From: Pedobacter sp. AK013
Lineage (GTDB): Bacteria > Bacteroidota > Bacteroidia > Sphingobacteriales > Sphingobacteriaceae
Direction: 5' to 3'
Length of the DNA: 64,000 bases
Assembly: GCF_014205835.1 (NCBI RefSeq)
Contig: NZ_JACHCQ010000030.1
Span: 23,619 to 87,618 of the forward strand
This document shows positions 36,130 through 45,576 of the stretch, piece by piece. The notes under the pieces are model-generated. The model was not told where the DNA came from. It made no database searches and saw only the letters and a program-made list of their open reading frames with translations. The position numbers and the translations under genes are program-made. Every line of letters begins with the position of its first letter. Position 1 is the stretch's first letter.

Positions 36130-37065
36130 TTATTGCTTTAATAAGGCATTAAGCTCTTTTTCTTTGATGGTTAATATGGTGCCATGCCTTAAGCCTTTTG
36201 GCAAGGAGATTTTATCTGAAACATCAGTCCAGTTTTTTAAATCTACAGATTGGATGGCCCCATATTTATGATCGCGGTACTTATCGAAATAAACCATCCA
36301 ATTATTGCCGATTTTTAATGTTGTTGGTCCCTCAGCCCAGTAATTTCCTGTAATAGGGCTTCCTGCCTTACTGTAAGGGCCAATTAACTGATTGGCATAG
36401 GCTATTTTGATATTCTTTTGAGCAGGTTCACGGGTTTCGTCTTTTAAAAACATGATAAACCGTTTGCCGTTTTTAACGATTGTAGCATCGATTACATTAA
36501 AGCCCGGGTCGTAAAGTAATTTGGTTTCAGAATAAGTTTTAAAATCTTTTGTCGTAACATAATATAAGCGATGGTTGTAGCCGCTTTCTGCTGTCGAAGC
36601 TGTTTCATTAAATTTGCCTGTAATGGTAGTTGCCCAATAAATCATATAGGTTTTGGTACTGCTATCGTAGGTTATTTCGGGAGCCCAGGTGTTTCTGGCA
36701 CCATCTTCTTTAACCATAACAGGTAAAAACTGCTGTTCGCTCCAGTTAATCAGGTCTTTCGAGCTGGCATAACCAATGCCTTTATCTTTCCAGCTTACTG
36801 TCCAAACCATGTGAAATAAGCCATCGGCCCCACGTATAATGCAAGGATCTCTCATCAGTTTATCTTTACTTACAGCAGGACTAAGGAACGATTGATCATT
36901 TTTAAGCGCTGTCCAATTGTAAGCATCGTTACTATAAGCAAGGTGTAAACCATCTTCACCATTGCCTTTAAAATAAGCAAAGAGATAAACGTCTTTTTTA
37001 GACTGTACCTGGGCATTACAGACTGTTGATAACAGTAGCATGGAGAGGTATATTAGTTTTTTCAT
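36130..37065 (-). CDS. secreted GH43-family glycoside hydrolase (arabinanase/arabinosidase type)
   Basis: This 311-residue secreted protein (signal peptide ending VCNAQ) forms a five-bladed propeller with repeated 'YASSKDLINWS', 'VTTKDFKTYS' and 'QSVDLKNWT' blade signatures typical of GH43. Acidic residues sit in MRDPCI (~70), in VIDATIV (~191, the pKa-modulating Asp) and in WAEGPT (~243, the general acid Glu). Family members release L-arabinose or xylose from side chains. It lies after a terminator that follows the GH51 pair, so it is probably transcribed separately. The exact sugar cannot be told from the sequence; arabinan side chains of pectin are likely from context. Confidence 0.85.
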   Translation of the reverse strand: MKKLIYLSMLLLSTVCNAQVQSKKDVYLFAYFKGNGEDGLHLAYSNDAYNWTALKNDQSFLSPAVSKDKLMRDPCIIRGADGLFHMVWTVSWKDKGIGYASSKDLINWSEQQFLPVMVKEDGARNTWAPEITYDSSTKTYMIYWATTITGKFNETASTAESGYNHRLYYVTTKDFKTYSETKLLYDPGFNVIDATIVKNGKRFIMFLKDETREPAQKNIKIAYANQLIGPYSKAGSPITGNYWAEGPTTLKIGNNWMVYFDKYRDHKYGAIQSVDLKNWTDVSDKISLPKGLRHGTILTIKEKELNALLKQ

Positions 37066-37176
37066 TGTTTTATTTTTGTTCTACAGCGGTTCCAAAACCA
37101 CCCAAAGGCTTCGTGTTAAGGGGTGATTTACAGTTTTGTATATGGTTTACTCTTTAGCCATTTGAATAGAGAAAGC

Positions 37177-37201
37177 AATCACCAGCATTATGCTGGTGAT
37201 T
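37177..37201 (-). terminator. likely intrinsic terminator of the GH51 operon
   Basis: AATCACCAGCA (37177-37187) and TGCTGGTGATT (37191-37201) form a perfect 11-bp stem with a three-base loop, 15 bp after the GH51 stop. Read leftward, the stem is followed by GCTTTCTC, only a weak T tract, so termination strength is uncertain. Confidence 0.6.
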
Positions 37202-37215
37202 TTGTATTCATGAGT

Positions 37216-38757
37216 TTACTTTAATTCGAGAACAACAACAGATTGCGCGGGTAATTCTACTTTTAATGAACTGCCTGATTTTCTTGCACCCGTAAATTTT
37301 GCATTGTGCACTTTATTTAAATCGTCGAATGTGTTTACATCAGTTAGTTTAGCTGAGGTTAAAATCTGTCCTGTAACCGAGCTCCATTTCAAACCATCTA
37401 AAACGGTACTTAACGCAATTTTTTTGTTCGGATCTAAATTGACCAAAGAAATATGGATGGCACCACTGGCATCCTGTGAAGCAGAAACGTTTAAGGCTGG
37501 GATTTTTTGATCGCCTACAACATAATCTGGACTGGTAAAGGCAATTGGTAAATATTTGGCATCCTGGTGTACTTTGTAGAGATCAAAAACATGGTAAGTA
37601 GGCGTAAGGATCATTTTGTCCTTTTCAGTTAGGATTAAAGCCTGTAAAACGTTTACCGTTTGCGCCAGGTTGGCCATTTTAACACGATCAGAATGATTAT
37701 TGAAGATATTCAAAGTAGTACCTGCAATTAAAGCATCACGTAAACTGTTCTGCTGATATAAGAAACCAGGGTTAGTGCCAGGCTCTACATCTGTCCAGAT
37801 TCCCCATTCGTCAACCACTAAAGCCACTTTCTTTTTAGGATCATATTTATCCATTATTGCGGCGTGTTTGCTTACCAGTTCTTCCATATGCAAGCAGTTT
37901 TTCATTGTCGAAAAGTATTGTGCTTCGTCAAATTTAGTAGCTGATCCTTTTTTGCCCCAGTTTCCTGTCGGAATAGTATAGTAATGCAGCGTTAACCCCC
38001 ACATTTGGTCACCAATATTTTTCATACAGGTTTCAGTCCAGTTGTAATCGCTTGAATTAGCGCCACTGGCAATTCTTTTTAGCGGAGCACCAGGATAGTT
38101 GCGTGCATAAGTGGCATATCTGCGGTAAAGATCAGAATAATAAGCCGGTGTCATGTTGCCTCCGCAACCCCAACTTTCGTTACCTACACCCCAAAAAGAA
38201 ACTTTCCATGGTTTTTCTCTACCATTTTGGCTGCGGATGGCTGTCATTGGGCTTACCCCATCAAAATTCAGATATTCTACCCATTTGGCCATTTCTTCAA
38301 CAGTTCCGCTGCCTACATTTCCTGCAATGTAAGGTTCGCAATCGATCATCTGGCAGAGGTCCAAAAACTCATGTGTACCAAAGCTATTGTCTTCTGTTAC
38401 ACCGCCCCAATTGGTATTAACCATTTTTGGGCGCTGGTTTCTTGGGCCAATACCATCTCTCCAATGGTATTCGTCAGCAAAACAGCCTCCCGGCCAGCGC
38501 AGATTCGGGACTTTTATCTTTTTTAATGCTTCTACAACATCTAATCTTATTCTTCCTTTATTGGGTATAGTTGAATTCTCGTCTACCCAAAAGCCATCAT
38601 AAATACAGCGGCCCAAATGTTCTGAAAAATGACCGTAAATGTGCTTGCTCACCACTTGATTGCCTGCAGGCTTAATGGTTAGCTGGGTTTCATTTTGTGC
38701 CTGCACTAAAATAGAACTGCAGAACAGTGTTGCAGATAAGAAAAGTTTTTTCATCAT
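37216..38757 (-). CDS. secreted GH51 alpha-L-arabinofuranosidase
   Basis: This 513-residue secreted protein has a signal peptide ending LVQAQ. The (beta/alpha)8 core shows the standard GH51 motifs: GHFSEHLGRCIYDGFWV, NLRWPGGCFADEYHWRDGIG, the acid/base Glu in GVGNESWGCGG (~193) and the nucleophile Glu in VVDEWGIWTDV (~316). A C-terminal beta-sandwich completes the family layout. Length and active site are normal. It removes alpha-L-arabinofuranosyl units from arabinan or arabinogalactan. It lies 13 bp after the second GH51 gene and shares its transcript. Confidence 0.92.
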   Translation of the reverse strand: MMKKLFLSATLFCSSILVQAQNETQLTIKPAGNQVVSKHIYGHFSEHLGRCIYDGFWVDENSTIPNKGRIRLDVVEALKKIKVPNLRWPGGCFADEYHWRDGIGPRNQRPKMVNTNWGGVTEDNSFGTHEFLDLCQMIDCEPYIAGNVGSGTVEEMAKWVEYLNFDGVSPMTAIRSQNGREKPWKVSFWGVGNESWGCGGNMTPAYYSDLYRRYATYARNYPGAPLKRIASGANSSDYNWTETCMKNIGDQMWGLTLHYYTIPTGNWGKKGSATKFDEAQYFSTMKNCLHMEELVSKHAAIMDKYDPKKKVALVVDEWGIWTDVEPGTNPGFLYQQNSLRDALIAGTTLNIFNNHSDRVKMANLAQTVNVLQALILTEKDKMILTPTYHVFDLYKVHQDAKYLPIAFTSPDYVVGDQKIPALNVSASQDASGAIHISLVNLDPNKKIALSTVLDGLKWSSVTGQILTSAKLTDVNTFDDLNKVHNAKFTGARKSGSSLKVELPAQSVVVLELK

Positions 38758-38770
38758 GATCTCGTTAAAT

Positions 38771-40774
38771 CTATTGGTTAAATGGGATTTTGATCACGTT
38801 AAAAGAGTAGGGCTTTAACGCGATGTTTAATTTTTTACCTTTTAAGTTAAATGTGCTTGTTTTCGGGCTTACCGCTTCAGGGTTTTCGAAAGAATTGAGC
38901 TGATTCAGGTTGCTGTTCGCTATTTCCTCATTAGTACCCTTACTTTTTAGTTTTAATTTTCCTTCAAGGTCGAAATCAATGTTTTGTGCCTGATCGGAGT
39001 TATTGGCAATTTTAATGATGAGTTCTTTTTTTGCCTGATCAGTTACGGCCGAAGCATAAAGGCCATCCTGGCCAGTGATGTTCTTCTCGTCAAGCGTAAT
39101 CGAAACTACATCGGTTCCTTTGTTGGTAGAAAACTGTTTCTGAACATAATAATCTGGTGTACCATACGATTTTAAATTATCTACCCAGATCATATCGGGT
39201 GCCCATTGCCAGGCATCAATATGGGCAAAGAGTGGTGCATAAGAGGCCATTTGTACCACATCTGCGTTGCGTTCAAGTCCGGTCATTAACGAAGCCGATG
39301 CCAATGCACTTTGCCAGTTGTTTTTATTGCTGCCGATAATATTGCCATTGGCATGTACAGCGTATTCGCCTACAAAAACCTTCGATCCGTTGCGTGGGTA
39401 ATTGTCGTAGCGGCCAGCATTCTTCAAAAACCAATCGGCCGGACGGTAATAATGTTCGTCTATAAAATCGGCATTATTGCTTCTTAATGTGTTGTTCAGT
39501 AAGTCGAAACGGTCGCCGTCTGGGCCTGTTCCCGAACTGTTAATGAGTTTAAAATCGGGATATTTAGCTTTTATGGCTTTTGTAAAAATGGCTACTCTTT
39601 CCAGGTATTGCGGTCCCCAGTTTTCGTTTCCTACACCCATCATTTTTAAATTGAAAGGTTTTGGATGACCAAGATCTGCCCTCATTTTCCCCCATTTGGT
39701 TGTTACATCGCCATTGGCAAATTCGATTAAGTCTAAAGCATCTTGTACATAAGGGTCCAGTTCATCAAGTGAGGCTACTTCAGCAGAGTTATATTGGCAG
39801 GCCATACCGCAATTTAATATTGGGAGGGCATCTGAACCTATATCTTCTGCCAGTTGGAAATATTCGAAAAAGCCTAAACCAAAACTCTGGTAATAATCTG
39901 GTGCAGCGCGGTTTGCGAATTCGGTATTCCAGCGGTTCATAATCAATTGCCTGTTTTCAATTGGGCCAATGGTTTTTTTCCATTGGTAACGGTTGGCCAG
40001 ATCGGTTCCTTCTACAATGCAGCCACCTGGGAAACGGATAAAACCGGGTTTCATATCGGCCAATAACTGCACCATATCTGCCCTTAATCCTTGCGGACGG
40101 TTTTTCCAGGTATCGCCAGGGAAAAGGCTAATCATATCCACATCAATATCTCCATTTCCTTGAAACAGAATGGAGAATTTAGCTTTTGGATCGGTTTCGG
40201 TAGCGGTAAAACTTGCTGATTGTTTTTTCCAGTCGCTACCCGTTTGATCAGGGGTTAAACTTCCCTGTCCGATGATTTTATTGTTCGCATCTTTTAACAT
40301 GAGCACCAGTTTTACACCTGGTTTTAATTGACGGTACATCAATGAAAAATCGTAACGTAAGCCCTTTTTTACGCCAATACCTTTAAATCCTTCGTTTACG
40401 AGCTCAAAATCGTCGGTTTGTTTTTTTACCTGTAGATATCTGGGATTGGCTGTATTTACCTCTTTACGGTTTACCACCAAAATTTCGCCTTCCTGTTGTT
40501 TTTTGCGCTGGATACTCCAGCCCATTAGCGGTTTGGCAAATTCGAAAGAGCGGTTTTTAATCAGCTCGGCATAAATACCACCATCGGCACCAAAGTTAAT
40601 ATCCTCGAAAAAAACACCCCACATATTTGGTTGCACCTTGGCAATAGCATGGTCTGTTTTAACTTTAATCACTTTTGCAGTTTGTGCCTGCACTTCTGTA
40701 GTATAGCCAATTCCAATTGCAGTATAAGCTAGGCATGCAGAAAACACACTTTTTACAGGGTAATTTAGTTTCAT
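38771..40774 (-). CDS. secreted GH51-like alpha-L-arabinofuranosidase with N-terminal carbohydrate-binding module
   Basis: I place the start at 40774 (MKLNYPVKSVFSACLAYTAI, a signal peptide); an ATG at 40867 would add 31 residues and run over the candidate operator. The 667-residue protein has an N-terminal segment with NMWGVFFEDINFGADGG, an inserted jelly-roll-like region (~75-220), the barrel with RFPGGCIVEGTD, the acid/base Glu in GVGNENWGPQ (~384) and the nucleophile Glu in VFVGEYAVHAN (~468), then a C-terminal beta domain. This is the larger, plant-like GH51 type. Together with the other GH51 gene it suggests stepwise debranching of differently linked arabinan. Confidence 0.9.
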   Translation of the reverse strand: MKLNYPVKSVFSACLAYTAIGIGYTTEVQAQTAKVIKVKTDHAIAKVQPNMWGVFFEDINFGADGGIYAELIKNRSFEFAKPLMGWSIQRKKQQEGEILVVNRKEVNTANPRYLQVKKQTDDFELVNEGFKGIGVKKGLRYDFSLMYRQLKPGVKLVLMLKDANNKIIGQGSLTPDQTGSDWKKQSASFTATETDPKAKFSILFQGNGDIDVDMISLFPGDTWKNRPQGLRADMVQLLADMKPGFIRFPGGCIVEGTDLANRYQWKKTIGPIENRQLIMNRWNTEFANRAAPDYYQSFGLGFFEYFQLAEDIGSDALPILNCGMACQYNSAEVASLDELDPYVQDALDLIEFANGDVTTKWGKMRADLGHPKPFNLKMMGVGNENWGPQYLERVAIFTKAIKAKYPDFKLINSSGTGPDGDRFDLLNNTLRSNNADFIDEHYYRPADWFLKNAGRYDNYPRNGSKVFVGEYAVHANGNIIGSNKNNWQSALASASLMTGLERNADVVQMASYAPLFAHIDAWQWAPDMIWVDNLKSYGTPDYYVQKQFSTNKGTDVVSITLDEKNITGQDGLYASAVTDQAKKELIIKIANNSDQAQNIDFDLEGKLKLKSKGTNEEIANSNLNQLNSFENPEAVSPKTSTFNLKGKKLNIALKPYSFNVIKIPFNQ

Positions 40775-40826
40775 ATGGTTTAATATTTGGAAGATTCTGA
40801 TGGTAAAAGTAAAATATTTAAAATAA

Positions 40827-40847
40827 TAAACGTCATAAGAACATTTA
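40827..40847. promoter_or_regulatory. candidate operator, imperfect inverted repeat shared with 31056
   Basis: Arms TAAACGTC (40827-40834) and AACATTTA (40840-40847) pair at six of eight positions around a five-base spacer. The left arm is identical to that of the dyad at 31056-31076, and the spacing is the same. It lies 53 bp before the GH51 start. Both sites precede operons for arabinose-releasing enzymes. Confidence 0.45.
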
Positions 40848-41031
40848 TTTTTTTCTCCTTCAGTCATTTTGTTGATAAATTCTAGATCTTAGCAGTGGCA
40901 AAAATGATGTAAGCAAAGGAAATATAGATAGAATGGGTAAGGTTTAGCAAAGTAACTTTTTACTAGATGTTTAAAATTTATTTTTCAGAAACCTTTAAAA
41001 TCTTTCTCATAACATATTGTCATGATCAAAA

Positions 41032-41051
41032 AGCAGGATACTACAGGATGC
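41032..41051 (+). promoter_or_regulatory. 20-bp repeat upstream of MG2-protein gene
   Basis: AGCAGGATACTACAGGATGC is found exactly again at 47269-47288. It is built of two direct copies of CAGGAT(A/G)C ten bases apart, i.e. one helical turn, as expected for a dimeric activator. About ten bases downstream both copies are followed by AATAT and a TATTT-like run. It lies 186 bp before the MG2-protein start. Confidence 0.5.
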
Positions 41052-41236
41052 GCCTTAAAAATATACTATTTACATTCGACATGAATCAGTTAATGGCCAT
41101 TACCCAAAGGTTGTTATGATCTACTAACCAATAACACATAATGAGCCTTCGTTTCTTCAATATTCTGGTATGACTATGTTTTTTTGTAGGTTTTTTTGTG
41201 CACAAAATAGTTGTTTTTCCTAATGGACAAATTAAT

Positions 41237-43639
41237 ATGAATTTCAAAAAATACATTTTGCTTAGCCTCTTAAGTGCATTAACACTTTGTTGTTTGGCAC
41301 AGCAAAAAGCTGCAGATAAACAATCGGTTAAACTCTTTTTTGAGAAATCATACCTGCAGGTAGACCGTAGTTATTACAGTACCGGTGAGGATGTTTGGTT
41401 TAGCGCCTATTTGGTAAATGGAAAAAGCAGCAGTTTAACCGCTACCAGCAATAATTTATATGTGGAGTTGCTTTCACCAAAATCAGAAGTTTTAGACCGG
41501 AAAATGATCAGGTTGGATGGTGGGCTAGGTAAAGGAGATTTTAAACTAAAAGATTCTATTTCTACTGGTTGGTATGGCATTAGGGCTTACACCAATTGGA
41601 TGCGGAACTTTGGCGATGATTTTGTTTTTCAAAAAAGGATTTACATCAGCAATAACATGATCGAGAACGCCTCTTATTTTACGCGTAATCCAGCTAAGAA
41701 AACAGATGTTTCCAATTCGGGAAAAATGATAGCATTTTTCCCCGAGGGCGGTTCGTTGGTTGAAGGATTAACCAGTATTGTTGCCTTTAAAACCAATGAT
41801 AATGCTGGGAATGGAATTAAAGCCACAGGGAGTATAATCTCATCCAAAGGTGATACTGTAACTACTTTTCAAAGTACTGATGCTGGGATAGGTATTTTTG
41901 CTTTTACCCCCAAAACAGATGAGAAATATAAGGTAGAAGGATTTTATGGCAAAGAAAAATTTTCATCAGAAATGCCGGTAAGCCTTAAAAAAGGACTTTC
42001 ATTACATGTTACTGCCGATTCTTTAAATATCAAGGCAAATATTAGTGCCAACGGGTTAATGTTCGATGAGTTGCGGGATAAGACGATTTCGCTTGTTATT
42101 AAACATGCAGGTGATAATATTTATTCCGGATCAATCAAATTAAGTAAAGCTACAGTAGCAGTGTCTATCCCAACCAAAGATTTCCCGAGTGGTATTGCAA
42201 GCATAACGCTGTTAGATGATCAGAACAGGCCAAATTGTGAACGGCTTATTTTTATACAAGAAGAAAATAAAGTCAATTTTTCGCTTAGCCCAAGCAAAAC
42301 CGTTTATAAGCCGAGAGAGAAAGTGGTTATTAAGGTAAAAGCGACTAATTTTCTTGGCCAGCCTGCTAAAACCGCATTTTCATTAGCTGCGGTTGATGGG
42401 CTTATTCCTGATGATGGAAATGATATTGTTTCGTATTTGATGTTGCAATCGGAAGTAAGGGGGGATATTAAAAATGCTGCACAATATTTTGATGCCAAAA
42501 ACCCATCCCGTTTAAAACAGCTCGATTTATTGCTGCTTACCCAGGGCTGGAGAGATTATATCTGGAGAAAACTGGCCGATTCTGCCATTAAAATAAGTTA
42601 TTTGCCCGAGCCTGGCATCACAATTAAAGGAATGGTAAGAGAGAAATTGGCCGATAAACCAATCCCGAATATGAACATTACCCTGTTTGGCACCAACTTT
42701 ACAGGCAATAAAATCTTTACCACAAAAACCGATCAGAACGGGCGATATTTCTTGGATGGACTGAGTTGGTATGGCAATCAGACGGTAAAAATTTCATCAA
42801 AAGATGATAAAGGGAAAAAAGGTGGCTGGTTACAGATCGATACACTGATTAAACCTTTAAATTTGGTGCCGTTAAAAACGATATCATCTGGAATTTCGAA
42901 TACCCTGAATGTAGAAATTGGAAAGCGCATGGATTATAACCGGACTTATAAGTTTGGCGATTCGATCAGCCTTAAGGACATTGAAATTAAGGCGACCCAA
43001 AATAACAAAGTAACATTGTTTCAGGATGTACTTACTTCATTCGGTTACCCTGAACAGGTTTTCAATATTACAGCAGCTGATTATTCGTATAAAGGATTAG
43101 AACATTTCCTGTTAACAAAGGCTAAAGGAAGTTATCCGGCAGAAGAAAATGATACGCTGGGCAATGAAGGGGTCACTTTTCTCTCCAACGGAAAAAAAAT
43201 TAGACCGGTAATAAAAGTAAATAACAGAGAGGAGCTCTTTACCGAGCGCTTAGATTACTACAGTTTAACAATGGATCAGATTAATCAGGTTAAAATTCAG
43301 CATTTGTTAAACAGTAGCGGAAAAGATGTGTACCTGATTAGTCTTAATTTGAAAGATGAAGCTTTGCGCGGACCGAATTTAGATTTACTGAACCTCAATT
43401 TAAACGGTTATTATGCAGCAAGAACTTTTTATTCGCCAAATTACAGTAGCCCGGCAACACCAAATAAAGATTTACGTACCACCATTTTCTGGTCACCAGC
43501 TGTAAAAACAAACGAAAATGGCGAAGCTACCATCACTTATTTTAATGGAGATAACAAAGCCGATATTTTGATCAAAGCTGATGGAATTACCGATAAAGGA
43601 GTCGCTGTATCAGCCAAAACAACCTATAAAGTTCAATAA
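41237..43639 (+). CDS. secreted MG2/carboxypeptidase-regulatory-domain protein
   Basis: The start at 41237 gives a signal peptide (MNFKKYILLSLLSALTLCCL, then AQ); an ATG at 41198 is less likely. The 800-residue protein opens with an MG2 (alpha-2-macroglobulin-like) domain (KSYLQVDRSYYSTGEDVWFSAYL), has further Ig-like beta domains, and around residue 460-540 a carboxypeptidase-regulatory-like module (ITIKGMVREKLADKPIPNMN...DQNGRYFLDGL). A further macroglobulin-like strand set closes it (FWSPAVKTNENGEATITYF). No thioester motif was seen. Such proteins are frequent in Bacteroidota, often at the cell surface, and have no firm function. Here it leads the rightward pectin operon, so a role in binding or handling oligosaccharides is possible but speculative. 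Confidence 0.75.
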   Translation: MNFKKYILLSLLSALTLCCLAQQKAADKQSVKLFFEKSYLQVDRSYYSTGEDVWFSAYLVNGKSSSLTATSNNLYVELLSPKSEVLDRKMIRLDGGLGKGDFKLKDSISTGWYGIRAYTNWMRNFGDDFVFQKRIYISNNMIENASYFTRNPAKKTDVSNSGKMIAFFPEGGSLVEGLTSIVAFKTNDNAGNGIKATGSIISSKGDTVTTFQSTDAGIGIFAFTPKTDEKYKVEGFYGKEKFSSEMPVSLKKGLSLHVTADSLNIKANISANGLMFDELRDKTISLVIKHAGDNIYSGSIKLSKATVAVSIPTKDFPSGIASITLLDDQNRPNCERLIFIQEENKVNFSLSPSKTVYKPREKVVIKVKATNFLGQPAKTAFSLAAVDGLIPDDGNDIVSYLMLQSEVRGDIKNAAQYFDAKNPSRLKQLDLLLLTQGWRDYIWRKLADSAIKISYLPEPGITIKGMVREKLADKPIPNMNITLFGTNFTGNKIFTTKTDQNGRYFLDGLSWYGNQTVKISSKDDKGKKGGWLQIDTLIKPLNLVPLKTISSGISNTLNVEIGKRMDYNRTYKFGDSISLKDIEIKATQNNKVTLFQDVLTSFGYPEQVFNITAADYSYKGLEHFLLTKAKGSYPAEENDTLGNEGVTFLSNGKKIRPVIKVNNREELFTERLDYYSLTMDQINQVKIQHLLNSSGKDVYLISLNLKDEALRGPNLDLLNLNLNGYYAARTFYSPNYSSPATPNKDLRTTIFWSPAVKTNENGEATITYFNGDNKADILIKADGITDKGVAVSAKTTYKVQ

Positions 43640-43695
43640 CCGATTAGATAAGCCATGAATCGATTGTATTTTTTAATTAAGCTTGTACATTAGCC

Positions 43696-45549
43696 ATGAT
43701 GATCAGAACCATCAGATTTTGCTGTTTTTTCATCAGCTTATGTTGCACGGTACAGCTTTTCGCTCAGCGCCAAATGGAAAAACTCGACCGCGGTGTAATT
43801 GCGGTACGGCAGAATAAAGACTCTGTTTATGTAGGTTGGCGTATGTTAGGAACCGATGCCGATGATATCGCTTTTAACTTATACCGAAAAACAGGGAATA
43901 ACCCTGCAGTTAAAATCAATCCCCACCCCATTACCAAGAGCACCAATTTTGTAGATGCTGGGGTTAAATTTGATCTTTCGAACAACTATTTTGTAAAACC
44001 CATTTTAAATGGCAGAGAATTGGACACAAGTAAATCTTTTACATTGGTTGCCAATTCACCTGTTCAGCAATATTTAGCCATTCCTTTAAAAACGCCTGTG
44101 GGTTATTCACCTAACGATGTTTCTGTAGGCGATTTAGACGGAGATGGTGAATATGAAATTGTACTGCACCAAACAGGGCGGTCTCATGATAATTCGTCAA
44201 ATGGCCCTACCGATCCACCTATTTTTCAGGCTTATAAGTTAGACGGAACTTTTTTGTGGGAGATTAATTTAGGAAAAAACATCCGGGAAGGAGCTCATTA
44301 TACGCAATTTATGGTATATGACCTGGATGGCGATGGCATTGCCGAAATGGTATGTAAAACAGCTGATGGAACGGTAGACGGCAAAGGAAAAGTAATTGGC
44401 GATGCGACTAAAGATTGGCGTAACCCTAATGGTAAAATATTGGATGGACCTGAATTTTTAACTGTATTTAGCGGTAAAACAGGCGAGGCGCTGGCTACTA
44501 CCGATTATATTCCCGCTCGTGGCAATATTGGTGCTTGGGGTGGCAGAGGTGGCAATGGCAAAAACGATAATACAGGCAACCGTGTAGATCGGTTTAACGC
44601 CTGTGTGGCTTATTTAGATGGCATCCATCCAAGCGTAGTGATGTGCAGGGGCTATTATGGCAGAACGGTTTTAGCAGCCTGGGACTGGCGCAATGGCAAA
44701 TTAACTTCCCGCTGGGTGTTTGATAGTAAAGATGCTAAAAATCCATTTTCGGGACAAGGCAACCATAACCTTACGGTTGCAGATGTTGATGGCGATGGAA
44801 AAGATGAGATTATTTACGGTTCGATGTGCGTAGATGATAATGGAAAAGGTTTATATACCACAGGATTAAGGCACGGTGATGCTATTCATGTTTCGGATCT
44901 TGATCCGGAGCGTCCCGGATTGGAAGTTTTTGGCATACATGAGATAGAAGAAGGTACAAAAGGCCCTGGCGTGGCAGTTTATGATGCCAAAACTGGCGAA
45001 ATATTATGGAAAGGATCGCCCGATGAGGACGTAGGCAGGGGAGTGGCCGATAATATTGATCACACACGTTATGGTGCGCAGATGTGGTGGTCGGGCTCGA
45101 ATGGCTTATACGATATTAAAGGCAATAGAATAGGTGATCAGCCAAGATCGACCAATTTTGTAATTTATTGGGACGGCGATTTATCAAGAGAACTTTTAGA
45201 TGCAAACCACATTGATAAATACAATGGCGGGAGGCTTTTTACGGCTGATGGGGCTGTTTCTAACAACGGAACCAAATCTACACCGGCATTAAGTGCTGAT
45301 ATTTTTGGCGATTGGCGCGAAGAACTGATCTTAAGATCGTATGACAACCAAAGTTTACGCATTTATACCACAACTATACTTACTGAACACCGCAATTATA
45401 CTTTAATGCACGACCCGCAGTACCGTTTAAGCATCGCCTGGCAAAATGATGGCTACAATCAACCACCGCATACGGGCTTCTATTTCGGTTTTGGCATGAA
45501 GAAAGCGCCTAAACCTAATATCACGCTTGTAGAACCCAAAAAACACTAA
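43696..45549 (+). CDS. secreted PL11 rhamnogalacturonan lyase
   Basis: This 617-residue secreted protein (signal peptide ending VQLFAQ) opens with the PL11 hallmark EKLDRGVIAVRQNKDSVYVGWRMLG, given here as RGVIAV and VGWRMLGTDADDIAFNLYR. It then forms an eight-bladed propeller with calcium-binding repeats such as DLDGDGEYE, DLDGDGIAE and DVDGDGKDE. Family members (YesW/YesX) cleave the rhamnose-galacturonic acid backbone of rhamnogalacturonan I by beta-elimination, leaving unsaturated galacturonyl ends that the GH105 enzyme removes. The length is normal for the family. This gene is the best single marker for the target polysaccharide of the locus. Confidence 0.93.
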   Translation: MMIRTIRFCCFFISLCCTVQLFAQRQMEKLDRGVIAVRQNKDSVYVGWRMLGTDADDIAFNLYRKTGNNPAVKINPHPITKSTNFVDAGVKFDLSNNYFVKPILNGRELDTSKSFTLVANSPVQQYLAIPLKTPVGYSPNDVSVGDLDGDGEYEIVLHQTGRSHDNSSNGPTDPPIFQAYKLDGTFLWEINLGKNIREGAHYTQFMVYDLDGDGIAEMVCKTADGTVDGKGKVIGDATKDWRNPNGKILDGPEFLTVFSGKTGEALATTDYIPARGNIGAWGGRGGNGKNDNTGNRVDRFNACVAYLDGIHPSVVMCRGYYGRTVLAAWDWRNGKLTSRWVFDSKDAKNPFSGQGNHNLTVADVDGDGKDEIIYGSMCVDDNGKGLYTTGLRHGDAIHVSDLDPERPGLEVFGIHEIEEGTKGPGVAVYDAKTGEILWKGSPDEDVGRGVADNIDHTRYGAQMWWSGSNGLYDIKGNRIGDQPRSTNFVIYWDGDLSRELLDANHIDKYNGGRLFTADGAVSNNGTKSTPALSADIFGDWREELILRSYDNQSLRIYTTTILTEHRNYTLMHDPQYRLSIAWQNDGYNQPPHTGFYFGFGMKKAPKPNITLVEPKKH

Positions 45550-45576
45550 TAAATACCATAATAATTATAAAAAAAA

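Larger units (their letters stand above)
40775..41236. other. divergent intergenic region between GH51 operon and MG2-protein gene
   Basis: This 462-bp region must hold the promoters of both flanking transcripts. It contains the candidate dyad at 40827-40847 and the 20-bp repeat at 41032-41051. No gene or decayed gene was seen in the rest. Confidence 0.6.

Noticed and set aside
36986..36993. Third copy of the operator half-site TAAACGTC
   Set aside because: It is inside the GH43 coding sequence (codons for Lys-Asp-Val-Tyr), and the other arm is missing; an 8-mer is expected about this often by chance.
40775..40867. Longer N-terminus for the large GH51 protein starting at 40867
   Set aside because: It would bury the signal peptide and run through the candidate operator; the start at 40774 gives a standard signal peptide.
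41237..43639. TonB-dependent SusC-type receptor
   Set aside because: Although it has a carboxypeptidase-regulatory-like module, there is no plug domain or 22-strand barrel; the MG2 and macroglobulin-like domains explain it better.
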